A stretch of DNA of 64,000 nt from positions 62,001 to 126,000 of the forward strand of contig CAMDFR010000002.1 in assembly GCA_945897725.1 (NCBI GenBank). The letters are read 5' to 3'. Below the pieces are notes generated by a model that saw only the letters and a list, made by a program, of their open reading frames with translations, was not told the origin of the DNA and did not search any database. Position 1 is the first letter of the stretch, and each line of letters begins with the position of its first letter. Positions 52,076-60,384 of the stretch are shown here, one piece after another. The stretch is from Chitinophaga pinensis. GTDB lineage: Bacteria; Bacteroidota; Bacteroidia; Chitinophagales; CAMDFR01. The position numbers and the translations under genes are program-made.

Positions 52076-54235
52076 ATGGCAGTTATAGGTAAAATACGTG
52101 GGCTAGGATGGAAATTAGCCTTTATTATTGGGATAGTCTTATTTTTATTCCTTATCAGCAGTGAGTTACAGAATGTCAATGGCTTATTTAATGGTAGCAA
52201 AACTACCTTAGCTAATATTAATGGAACTTCCATTAGTCCCCAAGATTTTGACAAAAAGATAAACGAAAACGAAGCTAACTTTTTGCTAAACAAAAGAGAT
52301 GGTAACCAAAACATCAGTGAAGAAGAAAGACAGCAAATTAGAGAACAAACATGGAATGAGTTGAAAACTAGTACCATCATGGATAAGGTATATCAGGAAA
52401 ATGGTCTTTTAGTGACTACTGAAGAGAAACTCGAATTGACTCAAGGCAAATTTGCTCATCCTGTAATGAAACAAAATTTTCCAGATCCAGCTACTGGTGG
52501 TGTGAACAGCATGGCTGTGAAACAATTTGTAACTAGTTTAGATAAACCTCAAGAAGGTTTTGAACCAGGTCAGAAGAGAAAAATTTGGACTAACTTGGAA
52601 AAATATATTGTTGATGATAGACATAACACAAAATATACTGGACTCCTTTCCAAGACTATCTATGCTCCAAAGTGGGCCGGAGAGATGCTGTATAATGATT
52701 ATACTACAACGTCAGACTTAAGTGTGATTCAATTGCTATATGGTTCTATACCAGATAAAGATGTAAAAATTGAAGACCAAGATTTGAAGGAATATTTGAC
52801 CGCACATTCTAAAAAGTATGAAACAAAAGAAGAGAGCAGAAGAATTAAGTTTGTGACTTTTGCAGTTACTCCTTCTACTTTTGATTCTTTGGAAGTTTCA
52901 AAATATATGTCAGAGAAATTTGCTGAGTTAAAAACAACAGACAATGACACCGTATTTATTAACTTATATTCTGAGTCACAATACAACGGCCAATGGCAAC
53001 GGAAGTCAGAGATGTCTGGTGCTAATATAGACTCAATATTCAGCCTTCCTGTTGGAGGATATGCTGGTCCTTACTACGATGGGATGGCTATGAAAGTAGC
53101 TAAAGTAACCAATAGAAAAATGCTTTCTGATTCAGTACAATACCAACAAGTATTTTTTAGCATTAAAACTCAAGAAGAGGCAAATGCAAAAATTGTCATC
53201 TTCGACAGTTTGTTCAAACAACTAGATACATTAGGTGGTGACATGACAGCCATTGCAAATGCCTTCAGTGAAGATCCAGCAAATACCCAGCAAATTAGTG
53301 CAACAGAAGGAATGAAACTAGGAGGATTTAAAGGCTGGACAACAAAAAGTATGGTTTCGCCTCAATTAGCTTATTTCTTGTTTGACAACAACGAAGGTAG
53401 GTATATGAAGGTTCAGGACGATAAAGGTATCTATATTTTAAAGGTGGTGCGAGACAATCCTACAGTACCTGCCATCAAAGTATCGTACCTTACAAAATCT
53501 ATCATTCCTAGCAAAGAAACCGAAGATGGTATTCTTTCAACGGTATCTAAATTTGCAAATGATAATCATGATGCCAATAAATTTGAGCTTGCAACTAAAA
53601 AAATCTCCCCTCTAAATACTAGAGAATTTACCCTCGCAGAAAATGATTATCAAATTCCTGGTGTTGGAATCTCTCGACAATTAATTCGTTGGGTATATGA
53701 AGCCAAAAAATTTGACGTATCAACTCCTTTCCGTGTTGACGATAAATATGTAGTAGCAATGGTGAGACAAATAGTTCCTAAAGGAGTACCATCTGTTGAT
53801 CAAATTAAAGTGGAGCTAACATCTGCTGTTTTAAAAGAGAAAAAGGCAGCTTTGCTTTCCAAAAAAGTAACAGCAGCTGCAGCAAAAAGTATTGATCTAC
53901 TTGCATCTAAATTGGGTGTTCAAGTGGTTCAAATACCTGGTGTTAATTTTGCAAACCCATATGTTGGAAATTTGAGTAGAAATGGAGAACCTGCTGTGGT
54001 TGGTGCTGCTGCTGGTCTTGTAAAAGGTAAATTATCTTCTCCAATAGTTGGAAACGAAGGTGTATATGTATTGGTGGTGAATGACGTTAAACCGGTTCCG
54101 GTAAAAGATGCATCTCAATACAAAATATATGGATCTGGTGTTGGACAACAAATTGCTTCAAGAATCGTTTCGGGCATTGCTAAGGCAATTGTAGAGAAGG
54201 CAAATATCACCGACAATAGAAGTACATTCTATTAG
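52076..54235 (+). CDS. PpiD/SurA-type membrane-anchored periplasmic foldase
   Basis: 719 residues: an N-terminal membrane anchor (about 15-33, LAFIIGIVLFLFLISS), a SurA-N-like helical chaperone region (about 40-240), and parvulin (PpiC-type) regions around 340-460, where KEDP-like DP-N and GGFKGWTTKSMVSPQLAYF lie. A C-terminal helical part follows. It assists folding of exported proteins at the inner membrane. The parvulin core is divergent, so isomerase activity is uncertain. Confidence 0.88.
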   Translation: MAVIGKIRGLGWKLAFIIGIVLFLFLISSELQNVNGLFNGSKTTLANINGTSISPQDFDKKINENEANFLLNKRDGNQNISEEERQQIREQTWNELKTSTIMDKVYQENGLLVTTEEKLELTQGKFAHPVMKQNFPDPATGGVNSMAVKQFVTSLDKPQEGFEPGQKRKIWTNLEKYIVDDRHNTKYTGLLSKTIYAPKWAGEMLYNDYTTTSDLSVIQLLYGSIPDKDVKIEDQDLKEYLTAHSKKYETKEESRRIKFVTFAVTPSTFDSLEVSKYMSEKFAELKTTDNDTVFINLYSESQYNGQWQRKSEMSGANIDSIFSLPVGGYAGPYYDGMAMKVAKVTNRKMLSDSVQYQQVFFSIKTQEEANAKIVIFDSLFKQLDTLGGDMTAIANAFSEDPANTQQISATEGMKLGGFKGWTTKSMVSPQLAYFLFDNNEGRYMKVQDDKGIYILKVVRDNPTVPAIKVSYLTKSIIPSKETEDGILSTVSKFANDNHDANKFELATKKISPLNTREFTLAENDYQIPGVGISRQLIRWVYEAKKFDVSTPFRVDDKYVVAMVRQIVPKGVPSVDQIKVELTSAVLKEKKAALLSKKVTAAAAKSIDLLASKLGVQVVQIPGVNFANPYVGNLSRNGEPAVVGAAAGLVKGKLSSPIVGNEGVYVLVVNDVKPVPVKDASQYKIYGSGVGQQIASRIVSGIAKAIVEKANITDNRSTFY

Positions 54236-54257
54236 TCTAAATATAAGTGAACAATTC

Positions 54258-54288
54258 AAAAAGGTTTGCACTAATGCAAACCTTTTTT
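54258..54288 (+). terminator. rho-independent terminator after the PpiD-like gene
   Basis: A perfect 13-base stem AAAAAGGTTTGCA / TGCAAACCTTTTT with loop CTAA and a T tail. Confidence 0.88.
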
Positions 54289-54368
54289 ATTGTCTTTTGT
54301 AGTTTTATGCAGCTATTTTAGCACCCTTGTTTCTTTTTTATTTAAGCATTCGCATCAAAAATAATAAA

Positions 54369-54890
54369 ATGAAAGAGCCCCAAAATTCAGTTATTAATAA
54401 GTCTATAGAAACGATAGATCTTGCGACTTGGCTACCATCGGAGAGTGAAATTTTGCTCTTTGATATAAAACCATTTCTTTACAAAGATTTAATATTAAAA
54501 GAAGATGACTTTAGAAATGCCTTAAAGCAAATAAATTGGGCCTTGTATCAAAATAAATTTGTTATGATTCAATGCTCCAATAATGCCATAGTTCCAATTT
54601 GGGCATATATGTTGGTTGCAAGTTGCTTGGCTCCTTTTGTATCTTATTCGTCATTTAGTTCCAACATGAATGAGTTCAAGTCACGTCTGCTTATTCATCT
54701 GCTATCACAATACGAGATTTCTAGGTTCAAGAACAAAAGGGTTGTGATTAAGGGTTGTGGCGATAAAAGTATTGGGAATGAAATCTATGTTGCACTTACC
54801 ATAGCGCTGACTCCAATAGCAAGGGCAATTATGTATGGCGAGCCTTGCAGTATGGTTCCAATTTTTAAACAATCTGTAGATGTACAATAA
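54369..54890 (+). CDS. DUF2480 family protein
   Basis: 173 residues from the ATG at 54369; a frame extends to a TTG at 54327, but the family N-terminus fits the ATG. Conserved segments are FDIKPFLYKDLILKEDDFR, NAIVPIWAYMLVAS, KNKRVVIKGCGDKSI and MYGEPCSMVPIFK. This small cytosolic family is restricted mainly to Bacteroidota and has no established function; conserved Cys/Asp in KGCGDK and GEPC are notable. It overlaps or nearly abuts the transglycosylase gene. Confidence 0.88.
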   Translation: MKEPQNSVINKSIETIDLATWLPSESEILLFDIKPFLYKDLILKEDDFRNALKQINWALYQNKFVMIQCSNNAIVPIWAYMLVASCLAPFVSYSSFSSNMNEFKSRLLIHLLSQYEISRFKNKRVVIKGCGDKSIGNEIYVALTIALTPIARAIMYGEPCSMVPIFKQSVDVQ

Positions 54891-54897
54891 GGAAGCA

Positions 54898-55863
54898 ATG
54901 TCCAAAATAAATACAAGGTTATTTTTTTTGTTGTCCACCCTGGGCGTCTTTATAACGTTGGCTTTTACAAGTCAAAAGAGGCATCAATACGCAGCAAATT
55001 TCATTCGTCCTGCTGAAAACAACAACACAGTTTTATCTGAAAAAGAAGTAGATGACTCACTTCATTATTTACCTGTGTTGCCGGTAAGATTGGGTGATAG
55101 CCTTAATTTTTGCGGAGAAAGAATGCCACTTGAGGACTGGGATGTTAAAGAAAGAATGGATAGAGAAATGCTTGTGAATTTATATTATCAAAGTAATACT
55201 ATACAATATTTAAAGTTGAGCAAACGATACTTCGCTGATATAGAAAAAACATTGAAAGAACAAGGAGTTCCTGAGGATTTTAAATATTTGGCTTTGGCAG
55301 AAAGTGGTTTGCGAAATGTAACTTCTCCCTCAAAGGCAGTTGGTTTTTGGCAGTTTTTAAGAGAAACCGGAATACATTATGGATTAGAAAGTAATGAATA
55401 TGTTGATATGAGGTATGATCCACATAGTGCTACTCTCGCTGCTTGTAAGTACCTAAAAGAAGCATATAAGAAGTTTGGCAGTTGGACAATGGCTGCCGCA
55501 TCCTACAACATGGGACAGGCAGGATTATCCAATGATGCTTCCTTTCAACAATCTAATAATTATTATGATTTACTCTTAAATACAGAAACCTCTCGTTATA
55601 TTTTTAGAATCGTAGCTCTTAAAGAGATCTGTGAACATCCTAGCAAGTATGGGTTTCATTTAGACGAGGATGACCTCTACAAGCCTATTCCTTATACAAT
55701 AGTAACAGTGGATAGCTCTATCAACGATTTGGTAGGCTTTGCCCAAAGTTATGGTTGCAACTATAAACAACTAAAATTGATGAATCCATGGATACAAGGT
55801 CGTTATTTTAATAACAAATACAATAAGCCTTATGATATTAAAATACCTTACACAAACAAATAG
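54898..55863 (+). CDS. mltD: membrane-bound lytic murein transglycosylase D-like protein
   Basis: 321 residues: a signal sequence (about 1-22) and an SLT domain with the catalytic Glu in ALAESGL, GFWQFLRETG (the GLMQ-type motif) and AAASYNMGQAG. The C-terminus resembles one LysM repeat (TIVTVDSSINDLVGFAQSYG ... LKLMNPWI). An ATG at 54880 inside the previous gene is possible, but 54898 gives a better signal peptide. It is shorter than E. coli MltD, with fewer LysM repeats. It cleaves glycan strands of peptidoglycan. Confidence 0.9.
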   Translation: MSKINTRLFFLLSTLGVFITLAFTSQKRHQYAANFIRPAENNNTVLSEKEVDDSLHYLPVLPVRLGDSLNFCGERMPLEDWDVKERMDREMLVNLYYQSNTIQYLKLSKRYFADIEKTLKEQGVPEDFKYLALAESGLRNVTSPSKAVGFWQFLRETGIHYGLESNEYVDMRYDPHSATLAACKYLKEAYKKFGSWTMAAASYNMGQAGLSNDASFQQSNNYYDLLLNTETSRYIFRIVALKEICEHPSKYGFHLDEDDLYKPIPYTIVTVDSSINDLVGFAQSYGCNYKQLKLMNPWIQGRYFNNKYNKPYDIKIPYTNK

Positions 55864-55864
55864 C

Positions 55865-55894
55865 TTGTTCTTTTAAAAAAAGTTTATATTTTTG
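55865..55894 (+). promoter_or_regulatory. promoter of tRNA-Phe
   Basis: TTG (55865-55867), a 19-base spacer and TATTTTTG (55887-55894) followed by CA. It lies directly after the mltD stop and 19 bases before the mature tRNA. Confidence 0.72.
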
Positions 55895-55913
55895 CAATCC
55901 ATTTAAACAAAAT

Positions 55914-55986
55914 GGTTCGGTAGCTCAGTTGGTAGAGCAAAGGACTGAAAATCCTTGTGTCGACGGTTCGATCCCGCCCCGAACCA
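55914..55986 (+). tRNA. tRNA-Phe (anticodon GAA)
   Basis: 73 nucleotides folding as a complete cloverleaf. The acceptor stem GGTTCGG pairs with CCGAACC, discriminator A. The D arm is GCTC...GAGC. The anticodon stem AAGGA/TCCTT holds loop CTGAAAA, with GAA at 55947-55949. The T arm contains GGTTCGATCC. CCA is not encoded. Confidence 0.97.
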
Positions 55987-56001
55987 CTTTAAGTTTCAAA
56001 G

Positions 56002-56037
56002 ACGCCTTGTAAATCAAAAATTTGCAAGGCGTTTTTA
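56002..56037 (+). terminator. rho-independent terminator after tRNA-Phe
   Basis: A 12-base stem ACGCCTTGTAAA / TTTGCAAGGCGT with one wobble pair, then TTTTT, 15 bases after the tRNA. Confidence 0.85.
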
Positions 56038-56137
56038 TTTAATGTTGTCAGCACCTAATTTAAAAATAAACACGCGAGTAAATGACTTTGCTTTCATAAT
56101 ACATGTTTTTGAATAAGCATTGGAGGGGCACAAGACT

Positions 56138-56836
56138 TTAGTCTGGTAGATTTGCTGTTTTGTATAGTCTTGGTAAATCAAGAATTTTTATTTTTTTACC
56201 AACGAGTTCAATCATGCGATCATTTCTAAATTCAGACAATAATCGAATGGCTGTTTCTGTTGCTGTGCCAACAAGATTGGCAATCTCTTCTCTAGAAAGG
56301 GTTACATTCAGTGTTTGTTGGTCCGACTCGAAATCATACGTATCTTTCATAATCAGAATCGCTTCTGCCATGCGCTCCCTTACGGGTTTTTGAGCAAGAT
56401 GTGTCATCTGTACCTCAGCATCTTTTAGGTCATCAGCAAGCAGTTTCATCATTTCAAAGGATAGTTGGCTATTTGCTTTTAAAACTTCAATAAAAATATC
56501 TTTTGGGATAAAAATAAGTTCGCAAGATTCAAGGGCAACGGCAGAAGCATTGTATAAACTATCACTCAATAATGCCCTATATCCCATTATGTCACCTTCC
56601 TTAACAAGATGAATAATTTTTTCTTTGCCATCGTCACCAGTAATAGATAATTTAAATTTACCACTTTGAATACAATATAATCCTAACGCAGTAGTGCCTT
56701 CACGAAAAACAGTTTCTCCCTTTTTGAAAAAAGAATGTTCTAGGTCAGCATTCTTTATCAAGTTTTTAGTTTGCTCAAACAACGAGCTAAACTTTTTCTG
56801 AGTATTGTTTGATGGGGGTTGTTGGCTAGATGTCAT
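56138..56836 (-). CDS. Crp/Fnr-family transcriptional regulator
   Basis: 232 residues: an N-terminal cyclic-nucleotide-binding-like beta roll (FKKGETVFREGTTALGLYCI, KIIHLVKEGDIMGYRALL), the dimerisation helix, and a C-terminal winged HTH (LSREEIANLVGTATETAIRLLSEF). The canonical cAMP contact residues are not all evident, and there is no N-terminal cysteine cluster for an Fe-S centre, so the effector is unknown. It is divergent from heme A synthase, a possible target. Confidence 0.9.
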   Translation of the reverse strand: MTSSQQPPSNNTQKKFSSLFEQTKNLIKNADLEHSFFKKGETVFREGTTALGLYCIQSGKFKLSITGDDGKEKIIHLVKEGDIMGYRALLSDSLYNASAVALESCELIFIPKDIFIEVLKANSQLSFEMMKLLADDLKDAEVQMTHLAQKPVRERMAEAILIMKDTYDFESDQQTLNVTLSREEIANLVGTATETAIRLLSEFRNDRMIELVGKKIKILDLPRLYKTANLPD

Positions 56837-56934
56837 AAATTTACATTCACCCCTAAAATTAATAAATATTTTATGCTTTTAAAACAGATTCGTAGAATAT
56901 TTGTTATACAGGCATCTGTGAATCATTGTTGCAA

Positions 56935-56942
56935 TTACCTTT
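56935..56942 (+). promoter_or_regulatory. -7 element (TACCTTTG) upstream of ctaA
   Basis: TACCTTTG matches TAnnTTTG, 68 bases before the ATG, in the divergent gap with the Crp/Fnr gene. No properly spaced TTTG is seen. Confidence 0.4.
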
Positions 56943-57010
56943 GATGTTTGTCATAAAAATAAAAAAATACGTTTAAATCCATTTAATTTTACAACTAACT
57001 TATAATAAAA

Positions 57011-58090
57011 ATGTTTCGAGATTCAGCATACAAACCTTTGGCATTATGGCTAATGATAGGTATCATAATGGTTTTTGTTCAGGTAATTATCGGTGGAATT
57101 ACTAGATTAACAGATTCAGGTTTATCTATTACAGAATGGAAAATTGTGGAAGGTACCTTGCCTCCATTGAACCAAACGGAGTGGGACAAAACCTTTGATA
57201 ATTATAAGGTACATGCAAAAAAACAATACGAAGCATTGCATCCAAATATGGACCTGGCGCAATTTAAGGTGATTTATTTTTGGGAGTATTTTCATAGGTT
57301 GTGGGCAAGGTCAATGGCTATGGTATTCGTAATTGGGTTTACTTTCTTTCTGCTTGCAAGGAAAATATCAAAAAACCTTTTAGGTCAGCTTCTCCTTGTG
57401 ATAGCATTGGCCTCTCTAGAAGGCTTGTTTGGTTGGATTATGGTTTCTAGCGGATTAAATGAAGATAGTCGAACATGGGTTAGTGCCTATAAACTTATCA
57501 TACATCTGATGATTGCCACACTACTTTTTTCCTACTTGTGCTGGACTTTTATCTCCTACACAACTAAAGAAACGATGCAATTCTCTATCTCAAAAAAGAC
57601 CAAACAGCTTGCATGGTCATTGCTTCCTGTTGCCTTGCTTCAAATTTTGTTAGGTGGATTAATGGCTGGTATGCGCGCTGGAGTTGTGTTGCCTTATTTT
57701 CCCATATGGTTGCACTTAGATAGAGTAATACTAGGATTGAATCAAACGTTTGTGTGGAACACAGAAAATCTTCTAAATTATGAGCCATCTGTTTATATAA
57801 AGATGATGGTGCAATTGTTGCATCGGGCTACTGCATTGTTACTAACTGTTCAAGTTATTCTTCTTTATTTACTTCTTAAAAAAACAGAAATCTCTTTGAC
57901 GATGAAAAAGGGAAGTCTCACTTTATTAGCCTTGATTTTTGTTCAATTAATCTTGGGCGTGCTTACAGTTATTGGATGTAACAATAAAACGCCCGTTGTC
58001 TTAGGAGTTATGCATCAGGCAACGGCACTCGTTTTTTTAGCCTCTCTTGTTTTTGTTTTGTTTAAAGTTAAAACAAGCCCTAGTCGTTAG
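57011..58090 (+). CDS. ctaA: heme A synthase (COX15/CtaA)
   Basis: 359 residues, eight membrane helices, the long COX15-type form. GGITRLTDSGLSITEWK is the family signature. Heme-ligand histidines fall in EYFHRLWAR, LIIHLMIA, LLHRATALL and VMHQATAL. It oxidises heme O to heme A for terminal oxidases. It stands apart from ctaB and the oxidase genes, which are not in this window. Confidence 0.95.
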   Translation: MFRDSAYKPLALWLMIGIIMVFVQVIIGGITRLTDSGLSITEWKIVEGTLPPLNQTEWDKTFDNYKVHAKKQYEALHPNMDLAQFKVIYFWEYFHRLWARSMAMVFVIGFTFFLLARKISKNLLGQLLLVIALASLEGLFGWIMVSSGLNEDSRTWVSAYKLIIHLMIATLLFSYLCWTFISYTTKETMQFSISKKTKQLAWSLLPVALLQILLGGLMAGMRAGVVLPYFPIWLHLDRVILGLNQTFVWNTENLLNYEPSVYIKMMVQLLHRATALLLTVQVILLYLLLKKTEISLTMKKGSLTLLALIFVQLILGVLTVIGCNNKTPVVLGVMHQATALVFLASLVFVLFKVKTSPSR

Positions 58091-58176
58091 GTATTTATAG
58101 CGATTATACTACTGTTACCGAAGAATCAATCTCACAAAAAAAGAAATGAATTGGTTAATAAATGCGTTAGTATTAC

Positions 58177-58860
58177 ATGGTGATTAAATTTTTTATAAAA
58201 TTATCATTTCTGCTGTTTATGAGTCATGTGCTTGTTGCTCAGAGTCCAAGTGCGGAAAACCTTGTCTCAACTAGTTCAGATGAAATGTGGACTAAAGACC
58301 AGTTCAGATTATTTTTAGTAGAATCAGATTCTTCTTTCTCATTTACAAAAAATGACGAGCCATTGATTGATTATATCAACGGTAAGTGGCTAGAGAAAGA
58401 GGATACTTTCTTTTTTTTTAGCAATGACTCCTATCGTCTATTGTATTTTACCATAATTAGAGGCGACAGTATCCATCGAAAAGTCGTTCACGTTGATCCA
58501 AGAATTTATGATTCTTATCAAGGAAAATTTCCTAGTTACCTTTATTTAAATAAATCCTTTTATCCAAATGGAGCCATCCATAAAGTCTATGATTTTATCC
58601 GAAATGGAGACCTTAGTGAAGACCCAGAAGAGCTAAAAATCCAATGTTTTACCGAGAAAGGTAGTATAGGATATACTTTAACAATTAACTTGAAACTAAA
58701 CGATGCAGTATATATAGAATACCTTCAAAACGAACATGTATATCCCAAGGAATTGGTTTACGGTAGATACAAAAACGGAATTAGAAAGGGACTTTGGTAC
58801 TTTAACGAGTATGATGTTAATGGAAATAAAAGGCTCAAGACCACAAAGATTAAGTATTAG
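58177..58860 (+). CDS. secreted protein with MORN-like C-terminus
   Basis: 227 residues with a signal peptide (about 1-22). The body is beta-rich without a recognised domain. Near the C-terminus, YPNGAIHKVYDFIRNGD and YGRYKNGIRKGLWYFNEYD resemble MORN/toxin-antitoxin YwqK-like repeats. Function unknown. It has its own ATG 86 bases after ctaA. Confidence 0.68.
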   Translation: MVIKFFIKLSFLLFMSHVLVAQSPSAENLVSTSSDEMWTKDQFRLFLVESDSSFSFTKNDEPLIDYINGKWLEKEDTFFFFSNDSYRLLYFTIIRGDSIHRKVVHVDPRIYDSYQGKFPSYLYLNKSFYPNGAIHKVYDFIRNGDLSEDPEELKIQCFTEKGSIGYTLTINLKLNDAVYIEYLQNEHVYPKELVYGRYKNGIRKGLWYFNEYDVNGNKRLKTTKIKY

Positions 58861-58933
58861 TGCTTCCGGCTAACGGCTAATATAAATTCTTCCTTCTTCT
58901 CATTAAGAATTAGTTTTGAAGCATCAAAAATAA

Positions 58934-59569
58934 ATGGCTAAATTGAAATTTTATACAGTTTGGAAAGGCTTAAATACTGGTGTTTTTAGTAGTTGGGCTG
59001 ATTGTCAAAAGCAGATAAAAGGAGTTGAAGGGGCTCAATACAAATCTTTTCCAACTAGAGCAACAGCAGAATATGCATTGAGTAAAAGCTATTGGGATTA
59101 TGTTACAAAGGTGTCACATTCGCCTAAATCTTCCGTTCAATCCCAGGGCTCTCTTTCAACCAAAATCATATCTGATAGTATCTGTGTTGATGCCGCATGC
59201 AGCGGAAATCCTGGTGTAATGGAGTATCGATGCGTAGAAACTAGTACTAAAAAGGAAATTTTCGCTTCACCAAAATATGAAGACGCCACCAACAATATAG
59301 GAGAATTTCTAGGCTTGGTACACGCACTTGCACTTTGTAAGAAGAAGAATGTAGACATTGTTATCTATACAGACAGCAAAACTGCCATTTCATGGGTAAA
59401 GAATAAGAAGGTAAAAACAAGTTTGTCACCAACGTCAAAAAATAAAGTTGTTTTTGATTTGATTGATCGAGCAATCTATTGGCTCAAATCGAATGATTTT
59501 AACAATCAAATCATCAAGTGGGAAACGGAAAAATGGGGAGAAATTCCTGCAGATTATGGACGAAAGTGA
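58934..59569 (+). CDS. rnhA: ribonuclease H with N-terminal viroplasmin (hybrid-binding) domain
   Basis: 211 residues. An N-terminal caulimovirus viroplasmin-type domain (1-48, FYTVWKGLNTGVFSSWADCQ) binds RNA-DNA hybrids. The RNase H1 domain carries the catalytic acids D86 (VDAACSGNPG), E124 (NNIGEF), D147 (IYTDSKT) and D207 (PADYGRK). It removes RNA from hybrids during replication and repair. This architecture is common in Bacteroidota. Confidence 0.94.
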   Translation: MAKLKFYTVWKGLNTGVFSSWADCQKQIKGVEGAQYKSFPTRATAEYALSKSYWDYVTKVSHSPKSSVQSQGSLSTKIISDSICVDAACSGNPGVMEYRCVETSTKKEIFASPKYEDATNNIGEFLGLVHALALCKKKNVDIVIYTDSKTAISWVKNKKVKTSLSPTSKNKVVFDLIDRAIYWLKSNDFNNQIIKWETEKWGEIPADYGRK

Positions 59570-59705
59570 TGCCAATCAAACGTAGCCTCCTTTTTTTTAT
59601 AAAATCTTTGGTTAAATCGCATATAATTACACTTCAGTTTAATATAAAGTATTAATTTAGCCCACTTTTGTAGAATAAAATTGGAGGTTTGAACCCAAAA
59701 AATAT

Positions 59706-60314
59706 ATGATGCATTTTATCAAAGGAGAATTAGTATCTATACATCCTGCATATGTCGTTGTTGAAACAAATCAGATAGGTTACGGTCTGCATATTAGTTT
59801 GAATACTTTTACAGCAATTCAACATGAAAAATTAGTGAAGCTTTTTACACACCTGCATGTAAAAAACGAAGGAAATAACGTAACAGGTATCGAACTTTTT
59901 GGTTTTTATGAAGAAGAAGAAAAAGAGATCTTCCTTAAGTTGACTTCGGTTTCAGGAATTGGAGTAAACACCGCACGCATGATGCTTTCAAGCCTAACGG
60001 CCTCTGAAGTTGAAAGAGCAATTCTACAAGGAAACGTAGCCCTTATTCAAAGCATTAAAGGGATTGGGCCTAAAACAGCCCAAAGAGCTATTCTAGAATT
60101 GAAGGACAAGATTGGCGGAACTACATCCTCAACAGGCGCAGGGACTGCTCATTTGCAGCAAAAAATGACTATTCAAGATGAAGCACTTCAAGCTTTGGTT
60201 TCCTTAGGAATTGGTAAACCATTGGCAGAAAAGGCAATTGGAAAATTAATAAATAGCGGCGACACTCCTTTAACAGTGGAAGAATTAATTAAAAAGGCAT
60301 TAAAAGCATTATAA
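59706..60314 (+). CDS. ruvA: Holliday junction branch migration protein RuvA
   Basis: 202 residues: an OB-fold domain (1-65, MMHFIKGELVSIHPAYVVVE), two helix-hairpin-helix motifs (LTSVSGIGVNTARMMLSSL and IQSIKGIGPKTAQRAILEL), and domain III (about 150-202, IQDEALQALVSLGIGKPLAEKA). It binds Holliday junctions for RuvB. The second ATG (59709) is equally possible. sprA follows 70 bases downstream, a linkage common in Bacteroidota. Confidence 0.96.
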   Translation: MMHFIKGELVSIHPAYVVVETNQIGYGLHISLNTFTAIQHEKLVKLFTHLHVKNEGNNVTGIELFGFYEEEEKEIFLKLTSVSGIGVNTARMMLSSLTASEVERAILQGNVALIQSIKGIGPKTAQRAILELKDKIGGTTSSTGAGTAHLQQKMTIQDEALQALVSLGIGKPLAEKAIGKLINSGDTPLTVEELIKKALKAL

Positions 60315-60384
60315 TTGAACAATTAGTTTTTAAAATAATCGTTAATCAACCAAAGAAAAGTAGAGTTCTGATTTGGACAATCAT

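Noticed and set aside
56835-57010. Palindromic Crp/Fnr operator between the regulator and ctaA
   Set aside because: No convincing TTGAT-N4-ATCAA-like or TGTGA-like symmetric site could be found by eye in the gap.
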